From: Pseudomonas fluorescens
GTDB lineage: Bacteria > Pseudomonadota > Gammaproteobacteria > Pseudomonadales > Pseudomonadaceae
DNA: 64,000 nt
Direction: 5' to 3'
Assembly (NCBI RefSeq): GCF_001307275.1
Contig: NZ_CP012831.1
Span: 3,712,501-3,776,500 of the forward strand
The position numbers and the translations under genes were made by a program. Of the stretch, positions 9,160 to 20,348 are shown piece after piece. Under the pieces are notes generated by a model, which was given only the letters and a program-made list of their open reading frames with translations, did not search any database and was not told where the DNA came from. Each line of letters opens with the position of its first letter. Position 1 is the stretch's first letter.

Positions 9160-10101
9160 TTAGCGGAACATCGCGCTGATCGATTCTTCATTGCTGATGC
9201 GGCGAACCGCTTCGGCAACCACCGGTGCGATATCCAGTTGACGGATACGCGCACAGGCTTGTGCTGCAGCGGACAGCGGAATGGTATTGGTCACCACCAG
9301 CTCGTCCAGCACGGAATTTTCAATGTTCTCGATTGCCCGACCGGACAGCACAGGGTGTGTGCAGTAGGCAAAGACCTTGGCAGCGCCATGCTCTTTCAGG
9401 GCCTTGGCCGCGTGGCACAGGGTGCCGGCGGTATCGACCATGTCATCGACCAGGATACAGGTGCGCCCTTCGACGTCGCCGATGATATGCATCACTTCGG
9501 AGTGATTGGCTTTCTCACGGCGTTTGTCGATGATACCCAGATCCACGCCCAGGGATTTGGCAACAGCACGTGCACGCACGACGCCGCCAATGTCCGGGGA
9601 CACGATCATCAGGTTTTCGAAGCGCTGGTCTTCAATATCATCCACCAGGACGGGGGAGCCGTAGATGTTATCCACGGGAATATCGAAGAAACCCTGAATC
9701 TGGTCAGCATGCAGATCAACCGTGAGGACACGGTCGATGCCGACTACGGTGAGCATATCAGCCACGACTTTCGCGCTGATGGCCACACGTGCGGAACGCG
9801 GACGGCGATCCTGACGGGCATAACCAAAGTAAGGAATAACAGCAGTGATACGAGTAGCCGAGGAACGGCGGAAGGCATCAGCCATCACGACGAGTTCCAT
9901 CAGGTTATCGTTGGTCGGAGCGCAAGTCGGCTGAATAATGAAGACGTCTTTACCGCGAACGTTTTCATTGATCTCGGCAGTGATTTCGCCGTCGGAAAAT
10001 TTACCGACAGAAATGTCACCGAGAGGGATATGCAGCTGACGTACGACACGCCGAGCCAGATCGGGGTTGGCGTTCCCCGTAAAGACCATCATCTTGGACA
10101 C
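9160..10101 (-). CDS. prs: Ribose-phosphate pyrophosphokinase
   Basis: The enzyme makes PRPP from ribose-5-phosphate and ATP, feeding nucleotide, histidine, tryptophan and NAD synthesis. At 313 residues it has the family length when started at the GTG at 10101 ([16 protein letters not shown]), with AGG about 10 nt upstream. The PRPP-binding loop reads [11 protein letters not shown], the ATP-binding region includes YARQDRR, and the C-terminus is [12 protein letters not shown]. The tRNA-Gln gene lies immediately upstream on the same strand. Confidence 0.98.
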   Translation of the reverse strand: MSKMMVFTGNANPDLARRVVRQLHIPLGDISVGKFSDGEITAEINENVRGKDVFIIQPTCAPTNDNLMELVVMADAFRRSSATRITAVIPYFGYARQDRRPRSARVAISAKVVADMLTVVGIDRVLTVDLHADQIQGFFDIPVDNIYGSPVLVDDIEDQRFENLMIVSPDIGGVVRARAVAKSLGVDLGIIDKRREKANHSEVMHIIGDVEGRTCILVDDMVDTAGTLCHAAKALKEHGAAKVFAYCTHPVLSGRAIENIENSVLDELVVTNTIPLSAAAQACARIRQLDIAPVVAEAVRRISNEESISAMFR

Positions 10102-10148
10102 GCGCAGTACCTGAAGGCTGAGGGTATACCTGGATGAGTATAGGAAAA

Positions 10149-10223
10149 TGGCAGGGGCGGCTGGATTCGAACCAACGCATGGCAGGATCAAAACCTGCTG
10201 CCTTACCGCTTGGCGACGCCCCT
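10149..10223 (-). tRNA. tRNA-Gln (anticodon TTG)
   Basis: On the minus strand the 75-nt gene folds as a cloverleaf. The acceptor arm pairs AGGGGCG with CGCCCCT, the anticodon stem GCAGG/CCTGC closes loop TTTTGAT (anticodon TTG), and the T arm carries GGTTCGAATCC. The CCA end is encoded. It lies between ispE and prs, its conserved place in Pseudomonas. Confidence 0.98.
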
Positions 10224-10260
10224 GTATCTGTTGCTGCGAGTGCCCAGCACTCGATTCCTT

Positions 10261-11112
10261 TTAGAGCAGCTCTTGCAGCTTGCGATGCAACATCGAAACG
10301 TTGCTTCCTTTTGCTACAAACCCTGTAAGGGTCTCTGTAAGAAGGGCCGAGACTTTATCAGCTTCAGCTTTGCTTGGGAAGCCCCCAAACACACAACTTC
10401 CAGTTCCGGTGAGTTTTGCTTCGGTAAATTTACCTAACAAATTCAAAGCGTTACGAACATCTGGATAACGCCTTGCTACCACCGGTAAGCAGTCATTTCG
10501 ACTGTTTCCCTTGGGAACGGGGCGCACTTTAATGGGAGGAGAGTTACGTGTCAACAGTGGATCTGAAAAAATTTCTGCTGTACTTACAGATACTTGCGGC
10601 ACCAGCACCAAGTACCAGGGTTCCTCGGGTTCCACTGGGGTGAGTTTTTCCCCGACGCCCTCGGCGAAAGCGGCGTGGCCACGCACGAAAACCGGCACGT
10701 CGGCGCCCAGCGTCAGGCCCAGGGCAGCCAGGCGATCAATGTCCCAGCCAAGCTGCCACAAATGGTTGAGGCCCAACAAAGTCGTCGCCGCATTCGAGCT
10801 GCCGCCACCGATGCCGCCGCCCATGGGCAGGATTTTCTCGATCCAGATATCGATGCCCAGCGTACAACCGGATTGCGCCTGGAGTCGTTTCGCGGCCTTG
10901 ACGATCAGGTTGCTGTCGTGGGGCACGCCTTCGAACTCGGTGTGCAGATGAATCACGCCGTCGTCGCGCACGGCGAAGGTGATGTCGTCGCCGTAGTCCA
11001 GGAACTGGAAGATCGTCTGCAACTCGTGGTAGCCGTCCGGACGACGGCCGAGGATGTGCAGCATCAGGTTGAGCTTGGCCGGGGAGGGCAGGGTCAGGCG
11101 TGCAGCGGTCAT
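10261..11112 (-). CDS. ispE: 4-diphosphocytidyl-2-C-methyl-D-erythritol kinase
   Basis: This 283-residue GHMP-family kinase phosphorylates CDP-methylerythritol in the MEP isoprenoid pathway. The N-terminal substrate Lys motif ([11 protein letters not shown]), the glycine-rich ATP loop ([14 protein letters not shown]) and the C-terminal GTGSCVFG motif are all visible. It follows lolB with a 1-bp gap (TGACATG), so translation is likely coupled. Confidence 0.98.
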   Translation of the reverse strand: MTAARLTLPSPAKLNLMLHILGRRPDGYHELQTIFQFLDYGDDITFAVRDDGVIHLHTEFEGVPHDSNLIVKAAKRLQAQSGCTLGIDIWIEKILPMGGGIGGGSSNAATTLLGLNHLWQLGWDIDRLAALGLTLGADVPVFVRGHAAFAEGVGEKLTPVEPEEPWYLVLVPQVSVSTAEIFSDPLLTRNSPPIKVRPVPKGNSRNDCLPVVARRYPDVRNALNLLGKFTEAKLTGTGSCVFGGFPSKAEADKVSALLTETLTGFVAKGSNVSMLHRKLQELL

Positions 11113-11113
11113 G

Positions 11114-11731
11114 TCATTGCCCCAGCTTGCGCGGCTGCCATTGCTTGATCACCAGCGTGACGTCGAGGTCGCTGCCGTGCAACTTGATGCGTTCTGGCAG
11201 CCAGTAGCCGTTCTGCTGGGCATAGCTGAGGTATTCGATCTGCCAGTCATCCTGTTCCAGGTTGGACAGGCGGCTGTCGGCATCGAGGGTCAGGCGACTT
11301 TTACTGTCCGGCGCTGGCAGCCCGCGGACCCACCAGGTCAGGTGGGAAACCGGCAGTTTCCAGCCCAGTTGCTCTTCCAGCAGCGCTTCGGGGCTCGGGG
11401 CCTCGTAGCGTCCCTGATTGGCGACTTCCAGGGAAACCTGGCCCGGCCGGCCAGTCAGGCGGGCCGCGCCGCGCCCCAGTGGGCCCGACAGGCGAATGTC
11501 GTAGTAGTCCTGGCGTTGCAGCCAGAACAGCGTGCCGCTGCCCGAGTCTTTCGGGGCGCGGATGCCGATCTTGCCGTCGATCTGCCAGCCGTCGAGGCCG
11601 CTCAGTTGTTGCTTGTGCTCGCGCCACTGGGCCTGGTTGCCCTGGCCCTGGACGGATTCACGGGCGCCGAAGCCCGCACAACCGGCGAGCAAGGCAATGA
11701 AGCTGAAAACGATGAGATGGCGCAAAAACAT
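11114..11731 (-). CDS. lolB: Outer-membrane lipoprotein insertion protein LolB
   Basis: This 205-residue lipoprotein receives lipoproteins from LolA and inserts them into the outer membrane. The lipobox LLAGC puts the acylated cysteine at residue 18. The LolB fold shows as [22 protein letters not shown]. It lies 4 bp behind the TPR lipoprotein gene and directly before ispE. Confidence 0.96.
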   Translation of the reverse strand: MFLRHLIVFSFIALLAGCAGFGARESVQGQGNQAQWREHKQQLSGLDGWQIDGKIGIRAPKDSGSGTLFWLQRQDYYDIRLSGPLGRGAARLTGRPGQVSLEVANQGRYEAPSPEALLEEQLGWKLPVSHLTWWVRGLPAPDSKSRLTLDADSRLSNLEQDDWQIEYLSYAQQNGYWLPERIKLHGSDLDVTLVIKQWQPRKLGQ

Positions 11732-11735
11732 AATC

Positions 11736-13460
11736 TTAAAGGGTCTCGGATCCGGTCAGGCGTTTGATGGTGCTGCGCAAGATAGGGCTGTCCGGCTGAT
11801 CCTTGAGGAATCGGCTCCAGATCTGCCGGGCTTCGCGTTGTTTGCCGTTGGCCCACAGGACCTCGCCCAGGTGAGCGGCGACTTCCTGGTCGGGAAAGCG
11901 CTCCAGGGCCTGGCGCAACAGGCGTTCGGCTTCGTCGAGATTGCCCAGGCGGAAATTCACCCAGCCAAGGCTGTCGAGTACCGCCGGGTCTTCCGGATTG
12001 ATCTGGTGGGCCTGTTCGATCAGCAGCTTGGCTTCGTCATAGCGGGTGGTGCGATCCGACAAGGTGTAGCCCAGGGCATTGAGGGCCATGGCGTTGTCCG
12101 GGTCACGCTGGATGATCAGGCGCAGGTCCTTTTCCATCTGGGCCAGGTCATTGCGTTTTTCCGCCAGCATGGCGCGGGTATACAACAGGTTCAGATCGTC
12201 CGGGTACTGCTTCAAGGCTTGCTGCAGTACGTTCCAGGCCTTGTCGCCCTGATTGTTGGCCGACAGGGTTTCGGCTTCGATCAGGTACAACTGGATGCCG
12301 TAGTCCGGCTGGGAGTCGCGTTGTACCGCGAGGCGGCTCTGGGCATCGGCGGTCTTGCCATTGCTGATCAGGATATCGGCCTGGCGCAACTGCGCCGGCA
12401 GATAGTCGTTGCCCGGGCCGACCTGGGCGTACTCGATCAGTGCGCTCTCGGGGTCGTTGCGTTCCTCGGCGATGCGACCCAGGTTCAAATGGGCCGAGTC
12501 GACATGGCTTTCCCGGGCGATCAGGTCCTCCAGATAACCCTTGGCTTCTTCCCAGGCCTTGGCTTCCAGGCAGACCAGCGCCAGGGAATAGCGCAGCTCG
12601 TCGTCTTCCGGGTATTGCTGGACCAGGCTGGAGAACTCCACCTTGGCGTCGTCCATGCGGTTGTTTTCCACCAGCATGCGGGCGTAGGTGAGGCGCAGGC
12701 GTTTGTCGTCCGGGTACTTCTTGATGCTTTTTTCCAGCAGCGGCAAGGCTTCGTCGCCGCGATTCAAGCCTTGCAGCAGGCGGGCGCGCAGCAGGATCGG
12801 CGCCACTTCGCCGGCTTCCGGCGGGTTGTCTTCCAGCAGGGTGAGGGCGCCCTGGGTGTCGCCATCCTGTTGCAGCAGCAGGGCCTTGCCGAAAATCAGC
12901 TGGCCGTTATTCGGGTGGCGCTGCAACAGGCGATCGAAGCTTTTCATCAGGCCGTTGCGGGTTTCCTGGTCGGTATCGGCGGCGGACAGCGCCAGGAAGT
13001 CGAAATGGGTGTCGCCCTTGCCCAGCAGGACTTTCTCCATATAGACCATGGAGTCGTCGTAGCGCCCGGCCCGGGCCAGTTGCACGGCGGCGGCGCGCTG
13101 TGCTTCCAGGTCATCGGGGGCATTCCTGGCCCAGATCAGCGCGGTATCCAGCGCGGGCTGGTCGGCGCCCAGGTATTCGGCAATGCGAAATGCCCGTTCG
13201 GAGATGCCCGGGTCCTGGGTATTGATGGCCTGGGTCACGTAGTTGTCCAGCGCAATGTCGAAGCGATTGCGCTGGCCTGCCAGTTCGGCGCTCAACAGGC
13301 TGAAGATGGTTTCTTCGCTGAACGAGCCATAGACCTTGGGTTTTTCAGGGGCCTGCACACTGTCTTCGACTGGCGGCGTACCGTCTGTCGAAACGGGGGC
13401 CATGGACTGGCAGCCGCTGAGCAAGGCAAGGGCGAGGAGCAACGCGGAAGATCTATTCAT
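11736..13460 (-). CDS. Tetratricopeptide-repeat lipoprotein
   Basis: This 574-residue protein has a lipobox (LALLSGC, Cys17) and then a long run of TPR helices over most of its length. Clear units end in motifs such as [21 protein letters not shown] and [21 protein letters not shown] lipoproteins scaffold envelope complexes. The family is conserved upstream of lolB across Pseudomonas, but I know no specific role. It is divergent from hemA. Confidence 0.9.
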   Translation of the reverse strand: MNRSSALLLALALLSGCQSMAPVSTDGTPPVEDSVQAPEKPKVYGSFSEETIFSLLSAELAGQRNRFDIALDNYVTQAINTQDPGISERAFRIAEYLGADQPALDTALIWARNAPDDLEAQRAAAVQLARAGRYDDSMVYMEKVLLGKGDTHFDFLALSAADTDQETRNGLMKSFDRLLQRHPNNGQLIFGKALLLQQDGDTQGALTLLEDNPPEAGEVAPILLRARLLQGLNRGDEALPLLEKSIKKYPDDKRLRLTYARMLVENNRMDDAKVEFSSLVQQYPEDDELRYSLALVCLEAKAWEEAKGYLEDLIARESHVDSAHLNLGRIAEERNDPESALIEYAQVGPGNDYLPAQLRQADILISNGKTADAQSRLAVQRDSQPDYGIQLYLIEAETLSANNQGDKAWNVLQQALKQYPDDLNLLYTRAMLAEKRNDLAQMEKDLRLIIQRDPDNAMALNALGYTLSDRTTRYDEAKLLIEQAHQINPEDPAVLDSLGWVNFRLGNLDEAERLLRQALERFPDQEVAAHLGEVLWANGKQREARQIWSRFLKDQPDSPILRSTIKRLTGSETL

Positions 13461-13632
13461 ATAGGAAGAGGACGACTAACCTGCGGTCGGATCATCATGA
13501 CACAAGCGTTGGGTCAAACATAACCGCCCCGTCGATTTACAACCCAGGGCAGGGCGATAGAGATCGAGTGGTTGTTCTGAATCTGACGAAGTAGGACAAT
13601 TGCCGGCTTCACGTCACCATCAGCGACCTTGA

Positions 13633-14918
13633 ATGGCCTTCCTTGCACTCGGTATTAACCACAAGACTGCTTCAGTAGACGTCCGCGAGCGCGTGGCCTT
13701 TACGCCTGAGCAGCTGGTTGAGGCCCTGCAGCAGCTCTGCCGACTCACCGACAGCCGCGAAGCTGCGATCCTCTCCACCTGCAATCGCAGTGAGCTTTAT
13801 ATAGAACAGGATCACGTTTCGGCCGATTCAGTGCTGCGCTGGCTGGCCGAATATCACAACCTGAGCCTTGAAGAGCTGCGCGCCAGTGCTTATGTGCACG
13901 AAGACGATGCGGCCGTTCGTCACATGATGCGCGTCGCCTCGGGGCTCGACTCGCTGGTGCTGGGCGAGCCGCAGATTCTCGGCCAGATGAAGTCGGCCTA
14001 CGCCGTGGCCCGCGAGGCTGGCACCGTCGGCCCGCTGCTGGGGCGCTTGTTCCAGGCCACCTTCAATGCCGCCAAGCAGGTGCGCACCGACACCGCCATC
14101 GGCGAGAACCCGGTGTCCGTAGCGTTTGCCGCCGTCAGCCTGGCGAAACAGATTTTCAGTGATTTGCAACGCAGCCAGGCGCTGCTGATCGGCGCCGGCG
14201 AGACCATCACCTTGGTCGCTCGCCATCTCCACGACCTGGGTGTGAAACGCATCGTCGTTGCCAACCGGACCCTGGAACGGGCCAGCACCCTGGCCGAACA
14301 GTTCGGTGCCCATGCGGTGCTGCTGTCGGACATTCCCGCTGAGCTGGTGCACAGCGACATCGTCATCAGTTCCACCGCCAGCCAGTTGCCGATCCTCGGC
14401 AAGGGCGCCGTGGAAAGTGCCCTGAAGCTGCGCAAGCACAAGCCGATTTTCATGGTGGACATCGCCGTTCCCCGGGACATCGAGCCAGAAGTCGGCGAGC
14501 TGGACGACGTTTACCTCTATAGCGTCGACGACCTGCACGAGGTGGTGGCCGAGAACCTCAAGAGCCGGCAGGGCGCAGCCCAGGCGGCGGAAGAGATGAT
14601 CGGCGTCGGCGCCGAGGACTTCATGGTGCGCCTGCGCGAGCTGGCGGCGGTGGATGTGCTCAAGGCCTATCGTCAACAGAGCGAACGCCTGCGCGACGAG
14701 GAGCTGCAAAAGGCCCAGCGCCTGCTGGCCAACGGCGGCAGTGCCGAAGAGGTGCTGGTGCAACTGGCCCGCGGCCTGACCAACAAGCTGCTCCACGCCC
14801 CCAGTGTCCAGCTCAAGAAGCTGACAGCCGAAGGCCGCCTCGATGCGCTGGCCATGGCCCAGGAACTCTTTGCCCTCGGTGAGGGCTCACCGGATAGCTT
14901 TTCGGATAAAAAAACGCA

Positions 14919-14922
<4 letters not shown>
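13633..14922 (+). CDS. hemA: Glutamyl-tRNA reductase
   Basis: This 429-residue enzyme catalyses the first step of tetrapyrrole synthesis by reducing Glu-tRNA to glutamate-1-semialdehyde. The catalytic Cys is residue 50 in STCNRSELY. The NADPH-binding Rossmann domain shows as [16 protein letters not shown]. The DLAVPRDI-type motif is present ([12 protein letters not shown]), and a C-terminal dimerisation helix follows. The stop overlaps the prfA start (ATGA), beginning a five-gene operon. Confidence 0.98.
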
Positions 14923-16001
<1,079 letters not shown>

Positions 16002-16015
16002 GCACAGGTGAATAA

Positions 16016-16846
16016 ATGACCATCATCGCCAGTCTGTTACGCGCCGCCGAGCTGCCGGATTCGCCCACGCCACGGCTGGATGTCGAGTTGTTGCTGGCCG
16101 CTGCCCTGGGCAAGTCCCGCAGCTTCCTGCACACCTGGCCCGAGCGGATCGTGCCCAGCGAGGCGGCGTTGCTGTTCTCCGAATACCTGCGTCGCCGTCG
16201 CTCCGGCGAGCCGGTGGCCTACATCCTTGGGCAACAGGGTTTCTGGAAACTCGACCTGGAAGTCGCGCCCCATACGCTGATCCCGCGTCCCGACACCGAA
16301 CTGCTGGTGGAAACCGCACTGGCCTTGCTGCCCGCGACACCGGCCCGGGTCCTGGACCTGGGCACCGGCAGCGGCGCGATTGCCCTGGCATTGGCCAGTG
16401 AGCGTGCGGCCTGGAACGTCACGGCGGTCGACCGGGTGCTGGAGGCCGTGGCCCTGGCCGAACGCAATCGCCAGCGCCTGGACCTGCGTAATGTCACGGT
16501 GTTGAGCAGCCACTGGTTCAGCGCCTTGGAGGGCGAGCGTTTCCAGTTGATCATCAGCAACCCGCCGTACATCGCGGCCAGCGATCCGCACCTGGCCGAG
16601 GGCGACGTGCGTTTCGAACCGGCCAGTGCCTTGGTGGCCGGGCCGGACGGGCTGGATGATCTGCGCCAGATCGTGGCCCAGGCGCCGGCGCACCTCGAAC
16701 CGGGCGGCTGGCTGATGCTCGAGCATGGTTACGACCAGGCCGAGGCGGTGCGCGACTTGCTGAGCGCCCAAGGGTTTGTTGACGTCCACAGCCGCAAGGA
16801 CCTGGGCGGCCATGAGCGTATCAGCCTGGGGTGCCTGCCGTGCTGA
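16016..16846 (+). CDS. prmC: Release-factor glutamine methyltransferase
   Basis: This 276-residue enzyme is the SAM-dependent methylase of the GGQ glutamine in RF1 and RF2. SAM motif I reads VLDLGTGSGAIALALA, and the catalytic NPPY motif is residues 182-185. It starts 14 bp after prfA and overlaps the next gene. Confidence 0.97.
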   Translation: MTIIASLLRAAELPDSPTPRLDVELLLAAALGKSRSFLHTWPERIVPSEAALLFSEYLRRRRSGEPVAYILGQQGFWKLDLEVAPHTLIPRPDTELLVETALALLPATPARVLDLGTGSGAIALALASERAAWNVTAVDRVLEAVALAERNRQRLDLRNVTVLSSHWFSALEGERFQLIISNPPYIAASDPHLAEGDVRFEPASALVAGPDGLDDLRQIVAQAPAHLEPGGWLMLEHGYDQAEAVRDLLSAQGFVDVHSRKDLGGHERISLGCLPC

Positions 16847-17595
16847 ACGATCAGGAGCTGTTGCGCTACAGCCGGCAGATTCTGTTGCAGCATGTCGACA
16901 TCGACGGCCAATTGCGTCTCAAGCAAAGCCGCGTGTTGATCATCGGCCTCGGCGGGCTCGGCGCTCCGGTGGCGTTGTACCTGGCCGCGGCTGGCGTGGG
17001 CGAGATGCACCTGGCGGATTTCGACAGCGTCGATCTGACCAACCTGCAACGCCAGGTCATTCACGACACCGACAGCGTCGGCCTGAGCAAGGTCGATTCG
17101 GCGATGCGGCGCCTGGGAGCGATCAACCCCGAGGTTCGGTTGGTGCCTCACCGGGCCGCCATGGACGAAGACAGCCTGGCCGCAGCAGTCGCGGCGGTGG
17201 ATGTGGTGCTCGACTGCTCGGACAATTTCTCGACCCGCGAAGCGGTGAACGCAGCCTGTGTCGCGGCGGGTAAACCGCTGGTCAGCGGCGCGGCGATTCG
17301 CCTGGAAGGGCAGTTGTCGGTGTTCGATCCGCGCCGCCCTGAAAGCCCTTGCTACCACTGCCTCTACGGCCACGGTAGCGAAGCCGAGCTGACCTGCAGC
17401 GAAGCCGGTGTGATCGGGCCGCTGGTGGGGTTGGTGGGCAGTCTGCAAGCCCTTGAGGCCTTGAAGTTGTTGGTCGGTTTCGGCGAGCCATTGGTGGGGC
17501 GACTATTGCTGATCGACGCCCTGGGCACGCGTTTCCGCGAATTGCGGGTCAAGCGCGACCCGGGGTGCAGTGTCTGTGGTGGCTCGCATGAATGA
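16840..17595 (+). CDS. moeB: MoeB/ThiF-type adenylyltransferase
   Basis: This enzyme activates the C-terminal glycine of MoaD (or a similar sulfur carrier) by adenylation. The nucleotide loop is GLGGLGAP, the arginine motif is TNLQRQ, and two CxxC pairs (CYHC near residue 170 and CSVC near the end) bind zinc. I chose the GTG at 16840 ([13 protein letters not shown], 251 residues) because GGGG lies 9 nt upstream and homologues begin there. The GTG at 16831 is possible. It overlaps prmC by 7 bp. Confidence 0.94.
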   Translation: MLNDQELLRYSRQILLQHVDIDGQLRLKQSRVLIIGLGGLGAPVALYLAAAGVGEMHLADFDSVDLTNLQRQVIHDTDSVGLSKVDSAMRRLGAINPEVRLVPHRAAMDEDSLAAAVAAVDVVLDCSDNFSTREAVNAACVAAGKPLVSGAAIRLEGQLSVFDPRRPESPCYHCLYGHGSEAELTCSEAGVIGPLVGLVGSLQALEALKLLVGFGEPLVGRLLLIDALGTRFRELRVKRDPGCSVCGGSHE

Positions 17596-18379
17596 CGCAC
17601 CGGTGGGCGTGCTGGACTCGGGCGTCGGCGGGCTGTCGGTGCTGGGCGAGATCCGTCAGTTGCTGCCCAATGAGTCGCTGCTGTACGTGGCTGACTGTGG
17701 GCACATTCCCTACGGCGAGAAGAGCCCGGAATACATCCGACAGCGCAGCACGATCATTGCCGACTTTCTCTTCAGTCAGGGCGCCAAGGCGTTGGTGGTC
17801 GCCTGCAACACCGCAACGGTGGCCGCGGTCGCCGATCTGCGACGCGATTTTCCTCGCTGGCCGATCGTCGGCATGGAGCCGGCGGTCAAACCGGCGGCCG
17901 CCGCAACCCGCAGCGGTATCGTCGGGGTGCTGGCGACCACCGGCACCTTGCAAAGCGCCAAATTCGCCGCCTTGCTCGACCGTTTCGCCACCGATGTGCG
18001 CGTCATCACCCAGCCGTGCCCGGGCCTGGTGGAGTTGATCGAAGCGGGGGACCTGCACAGCCAGGCCCTGCATCAACTGCTGCAACACTACGTCGAGCCG
18101 TTGCTTGCAGCCGGTTGCGATACGCTGATCCTGGGCTGCACCCACTACCCATTCCTCAAGCCTTTGCTCAAGGACATGATCCCAAGGCACATCAGCCTGA
18201 TCGACACCGGCGCCGCCGTGGCCCGGCAACTTCAGCGCCTGTTGGCCGAACGTGGGTGGCTGGCAGAGGGGGCACCCTATGAAACGCAATTCTGGACTAG
18301 CGCAGACCCGATACATTTGAGAAAAATCCTACCGCTGCTATGGCATTCGTCTGGCGTTGTGCGAAGCTTCGAACTGTAA
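17588..18379 (+). CDS. murI: Glutamate racemase
   Basis: This 263-residue cofactor-independent racemase makes D-glutamate for peptidoglycan. Both catalytic cysteines are present, in [10 protein letters not shown] and ILGCTHYPF, as is the N-terminal DSGVGGLSV motif. The start at 17588 ([10 protein letters not shown]) overlaps the end of moeB by 8 bp. It is the last gene of the hemA operon. Confidence 0.98.
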   Translation: MNDAPVGVLDSGVGGLSVLGEIRQLLPNESLLYVADCGHIPYGEKSPEYIRQRSTIIADFLFSQGAKALVVACNTATVAAVADLRRDFPRWPIVGMEPAVKPAAAATRSGIVGVLATTGTLQSAKFAALLDRFATDVRVITQPCPGLVELIEAGDLHSQALHQLLQHYVEPLLAAGCDTLILGCTHYPFLKPLLKDMIPRHISLIDTGAAVARQLQRLLAERGWLAEGAPYETQFWTSADPIHLRKILPLLWHSSGVVRSFEL

Positions 18380-18491
18380 GAAAAACGTGAAAATTGTGTG
18401 AAACGGGCTGAACTTCTGTTTTACCGCGGATTTCTATAGCTTTGTCTGTTTGTAACTAAACTAACTAAGTCGTTCGCAAAGGATGTTTCTA

Positions 18492-19010
18492 ATGAAGCGC
18501 TTATTCTGCTTTGCCGCGTTTGCGGCTGCATTGCTGGGGCACACTTACACCGCTCAGGCGGCGGGTGTGGAGTTTGGGGTTGGACAAACTAGCGACTCGA
18601 CCATGACCTATCGCCTGGGCATGCAGTTCGACTGGGACAAGAGTTGGCTGCAAAGTGACGTCGGTCGCCTGACTGGCTATTGGAGCGGCGCCTATACCTA
18701 TTGGGAAGGGGACGAAACGTCCAGCAACCATAGCCTGTCGTTCTCGCCCGTGTTTGTGTATGAATTTTCCGGCCAGAACGTGAAGCCTTACATCGAGGCG
18801 GGTGTTGGCGTTGCACTCTTCGCCAACACCGAAGTGGAAAGCAACAAGTTGGGGACGGCCTTCCAGTTCGAGGATCGCATCGGGTTCGGCCTGCGCTTCA
18901 ATGGCGGACATGAAGTGGGCATTCGCGCCACTCATTACTCCAACGCTGGTATCAAGTCGACCAACGACGGTGTGGAAAGCTACGCGCTGCACTACACGAT
19001 GCCGCTGTAA
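18492..19010 (+). CDS. pagL: Lipid A 3-O-deacylase PagL
   Basis: This 172-residue outer-membrane beta-barrel removes an acyl chain from lipid A. A signal peptide ends near AQA (residue 23). The triad is seen as His148, Ser150 (THYSNAG) and Glu162, with the same His-x-Ser-x11-Glu spacing as the characterised P. aeruginosa enzyme. The start at 18492 has AAAGGA upstream; an ATG at 18483 is poorer. It lies between murI and a REP pair, as in other Pseudomonas. Confidence 0.93.
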   Translation: MKRLFCFAAFAAALLGHTYTAQAAGVEFGVGQTSDSTMTYRLGMQFDWDKSWLQSDVGRLTGYWSGAYTYWEGDETSSNHSLSFSPVFVYEFSGQNVKPYIEAGVGVALFANTEVESNKLGTAFQFEDRIGFGLRFNGGHEVGIRATHYSNAGIKSTNDGVESYALHYTMPL

Positions 19011-19021
19011 CACCTGAACAA

Positions 19022-19112
19022 TTGTGGGAGCGAGCTTGCTCGCGATAGCGATAGACCAGCCACCTTGAGTTGTCTGACCTACCGCTATCGCGAGCAAGCT
19101 CGCTCCCACAGG
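19022..19112. repeat. REP pair (inverted)
   Basis: TGTGGGAGCGAGCTTGCTCGCGATAGC and its reverse complement flank a spacer of about 40 bp. It lies between pagL and the convergent YkgJ-family gene and may help 3' end formation for both. Confidence 0.92.
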
Positions 19113-19121
19113 TTTTTTCGC

Positions 19122-19427
19122 TTACCGATACGCCGTCGCAATGCCCTGGCGTTCTTCCAGGCATTCCGGCGCGCCCATCTCGAACTCGCGGCAGATCAGC
19201 GGGCGCTTTTCGTAGATGGTGCACATCATGCTGTCGCGATCCAGGGCCGCGCACCAGCCGTCGTCGAGCCGCAGCATCACTTCCCCACCCCAATCGTCCG
19301 TATCGATAAAACGCTCCGGGACCCCGGTGTCGGTGATCAGCATCACTTCCAATTGGCAGCAGCACGCCGCGCACGTCGAGCAGGTGACGGCCGGTGCCGG
19401 GATTTCATGGAGGGGGATGGTTTTCAT
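19122..19427 (-). CDS. YkgJ-family cysteine-cluster protein
   Basis: This 101-residue protein has clustered cysteines (C16, C19, C22, C23, C24 and two later ones in GWCAALDRDSMMC and LICREFE), the YkgJ/Fe-S or zinc-binding signature. Its function is not established. It is the last gene of a run on the minus strand that starts with the ybgA-like gene and includes photolyase, with a 27-bp gap to the SDR gene. Confidence 0.88.
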   Translation of the reverse strand: MKTIPLHEIPAPAVTCSTCAACCCQLEVMLITDTGVPERFIDTDDWGGEVMLRLDDGWCAALDRDSMMCTIYEKRPLICREFEMGAPECLEERQGIATAYR

Positions 19428-19454
19428 GGCGCGCAGTGTAAGGCAATCGGCGGC

Positions 19455-20228
19455 TCAGGGGCGTCCCTTGATCGGATCGCCGCTTTTGGCCTGGCATGAG
19501 TCGATGTCGGCCGGCAGGGTTTCGCTGCATGAAGGCAAGGGCCACAGTGCGCTCATGGACGCGATGGGAAGTGCGACTTCCCGGGGGCGTTCGACCAAGT
19601 GCTTCAGCACATGCTGCGCCGCTTCTTCTGGCGACCAGTGGACCGGGAATGGGAAACAATCGTCGGGGCCCAGCGATGGGTCGTCGTAGCCTGGGTGCAC
19701 CCATGTCACATCCACGCCCGCAGCCGCCAGCTCTGCCCGAGTCGATTCGAACAGATGGCGCATCCCGCTTCCACCCGCTTCGCTGTTCGAGGGCGGCAGA
19801 TACGTCGCCGGGCTGGCAATACCCACCAGATGCGGTTGGGTTCCGGCGCGCAACAAGGGCATGGCCACTTCGATGCAGAAACTGGCGGCCAGCAGGTTAC
19901 TGCGCACGATATGCTCGATCAATCTGTGGTCAGTATGCTGTTCGTCAACGTACTCAGTCGTTCCAGCATTGAGGATCACCTGATCCAGGGCACCCCATTG
20001 CCGGGTGATCTGTTCACCGATCTCGCGCACGGCCTGGCTGTCGGTCAAATTGCCGGGCACGGTCAGCACTTGTCCTGGATAACGTACCGAAAGGTTTTCG
20101 CCCGAGCGGGGCGAGTGCGAGCTGACGGCCAGGTATGCACCTGTCTCGAGTATCGCTTCAGCCAACGAAGCGCCGATTCCGTTGCCGGCCCCGGTGAGCC
20201 AATAGCGCCGGGGCAGTCTTGAACCCAT
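19455..20228 (-). CDS. SDR-fold protein without the catalytic Tyr/Lys
   Basis: This 257-residue protein has the short-chain dehydrogenase fold, with the nucleotide loop TGAGNGIG (residues 13-20) and NAG (around 87). Where the active-site YxxxK belongs it reads SEAGGSGM. Aligned on the following RAEL helix, Tyr is replaced by Ser and Lys by Gly. It is therefore probably a nucleotide-binding pseudo-enzyme or uses different chemistry. It lies between photolyase and the YkgJ gene; a 120-bp gap before photolyase suggests its own promoter. Confidence 0.85.
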   Translation of the reverse strand: MGSRLPRRYWLTGAGNGIGASLAEAILETGAYLAVSSHSPRSGENLSVRYPGQVLTVPGNLTDSQAVREIGEQITRQWGALDQVILNAGTTEYVDEQHTDHRLIEHIVRSNLLAASFCIEVAMPLLRAGTQPHLVGIASPATYLPPSNSEAGGSGMRHLFESTRAELAAAGVDVTWVHPGYDDPSLGPDDCFPFPVHWSPEEAAQHVLKHLVERPREVALPIASMSALWPLPSCSETLPADIDSCQAKSGDPIKGRP

Positions 20229-20348
20229 TCCGTACTCCTTTCGATTGCATAACGCTGATACACGACTTTCAGTAGAGTTCGTACGATTAGTACGACTATA
20301 AGTTATCGGGTAAAGATTGCATCCCGCGGCCCGGCAATTTCATGTCCG

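Noticed and set aside
10149..10223. Integration site of a mobile element at tRNA-Gln
   Set aside because: No integrase, direct repeat of the tRNA end or foreign genes nearby; flanking order is conserved.
11532..13523. 663-codon plus-strand frame
   Set aside because: It is opposite the TPR lipoprotein gene; its text is Gln/Val/Leu repeats typical of antisense of high-GC TPR genes.
20229..20340. TCGTACTAATCGTACGA upstream of the SDR gene as a PplR site
   Set aside because: The GTAC cores do not fit T(G/A)TACA and the spacing to the next half-site is 17, not 12.
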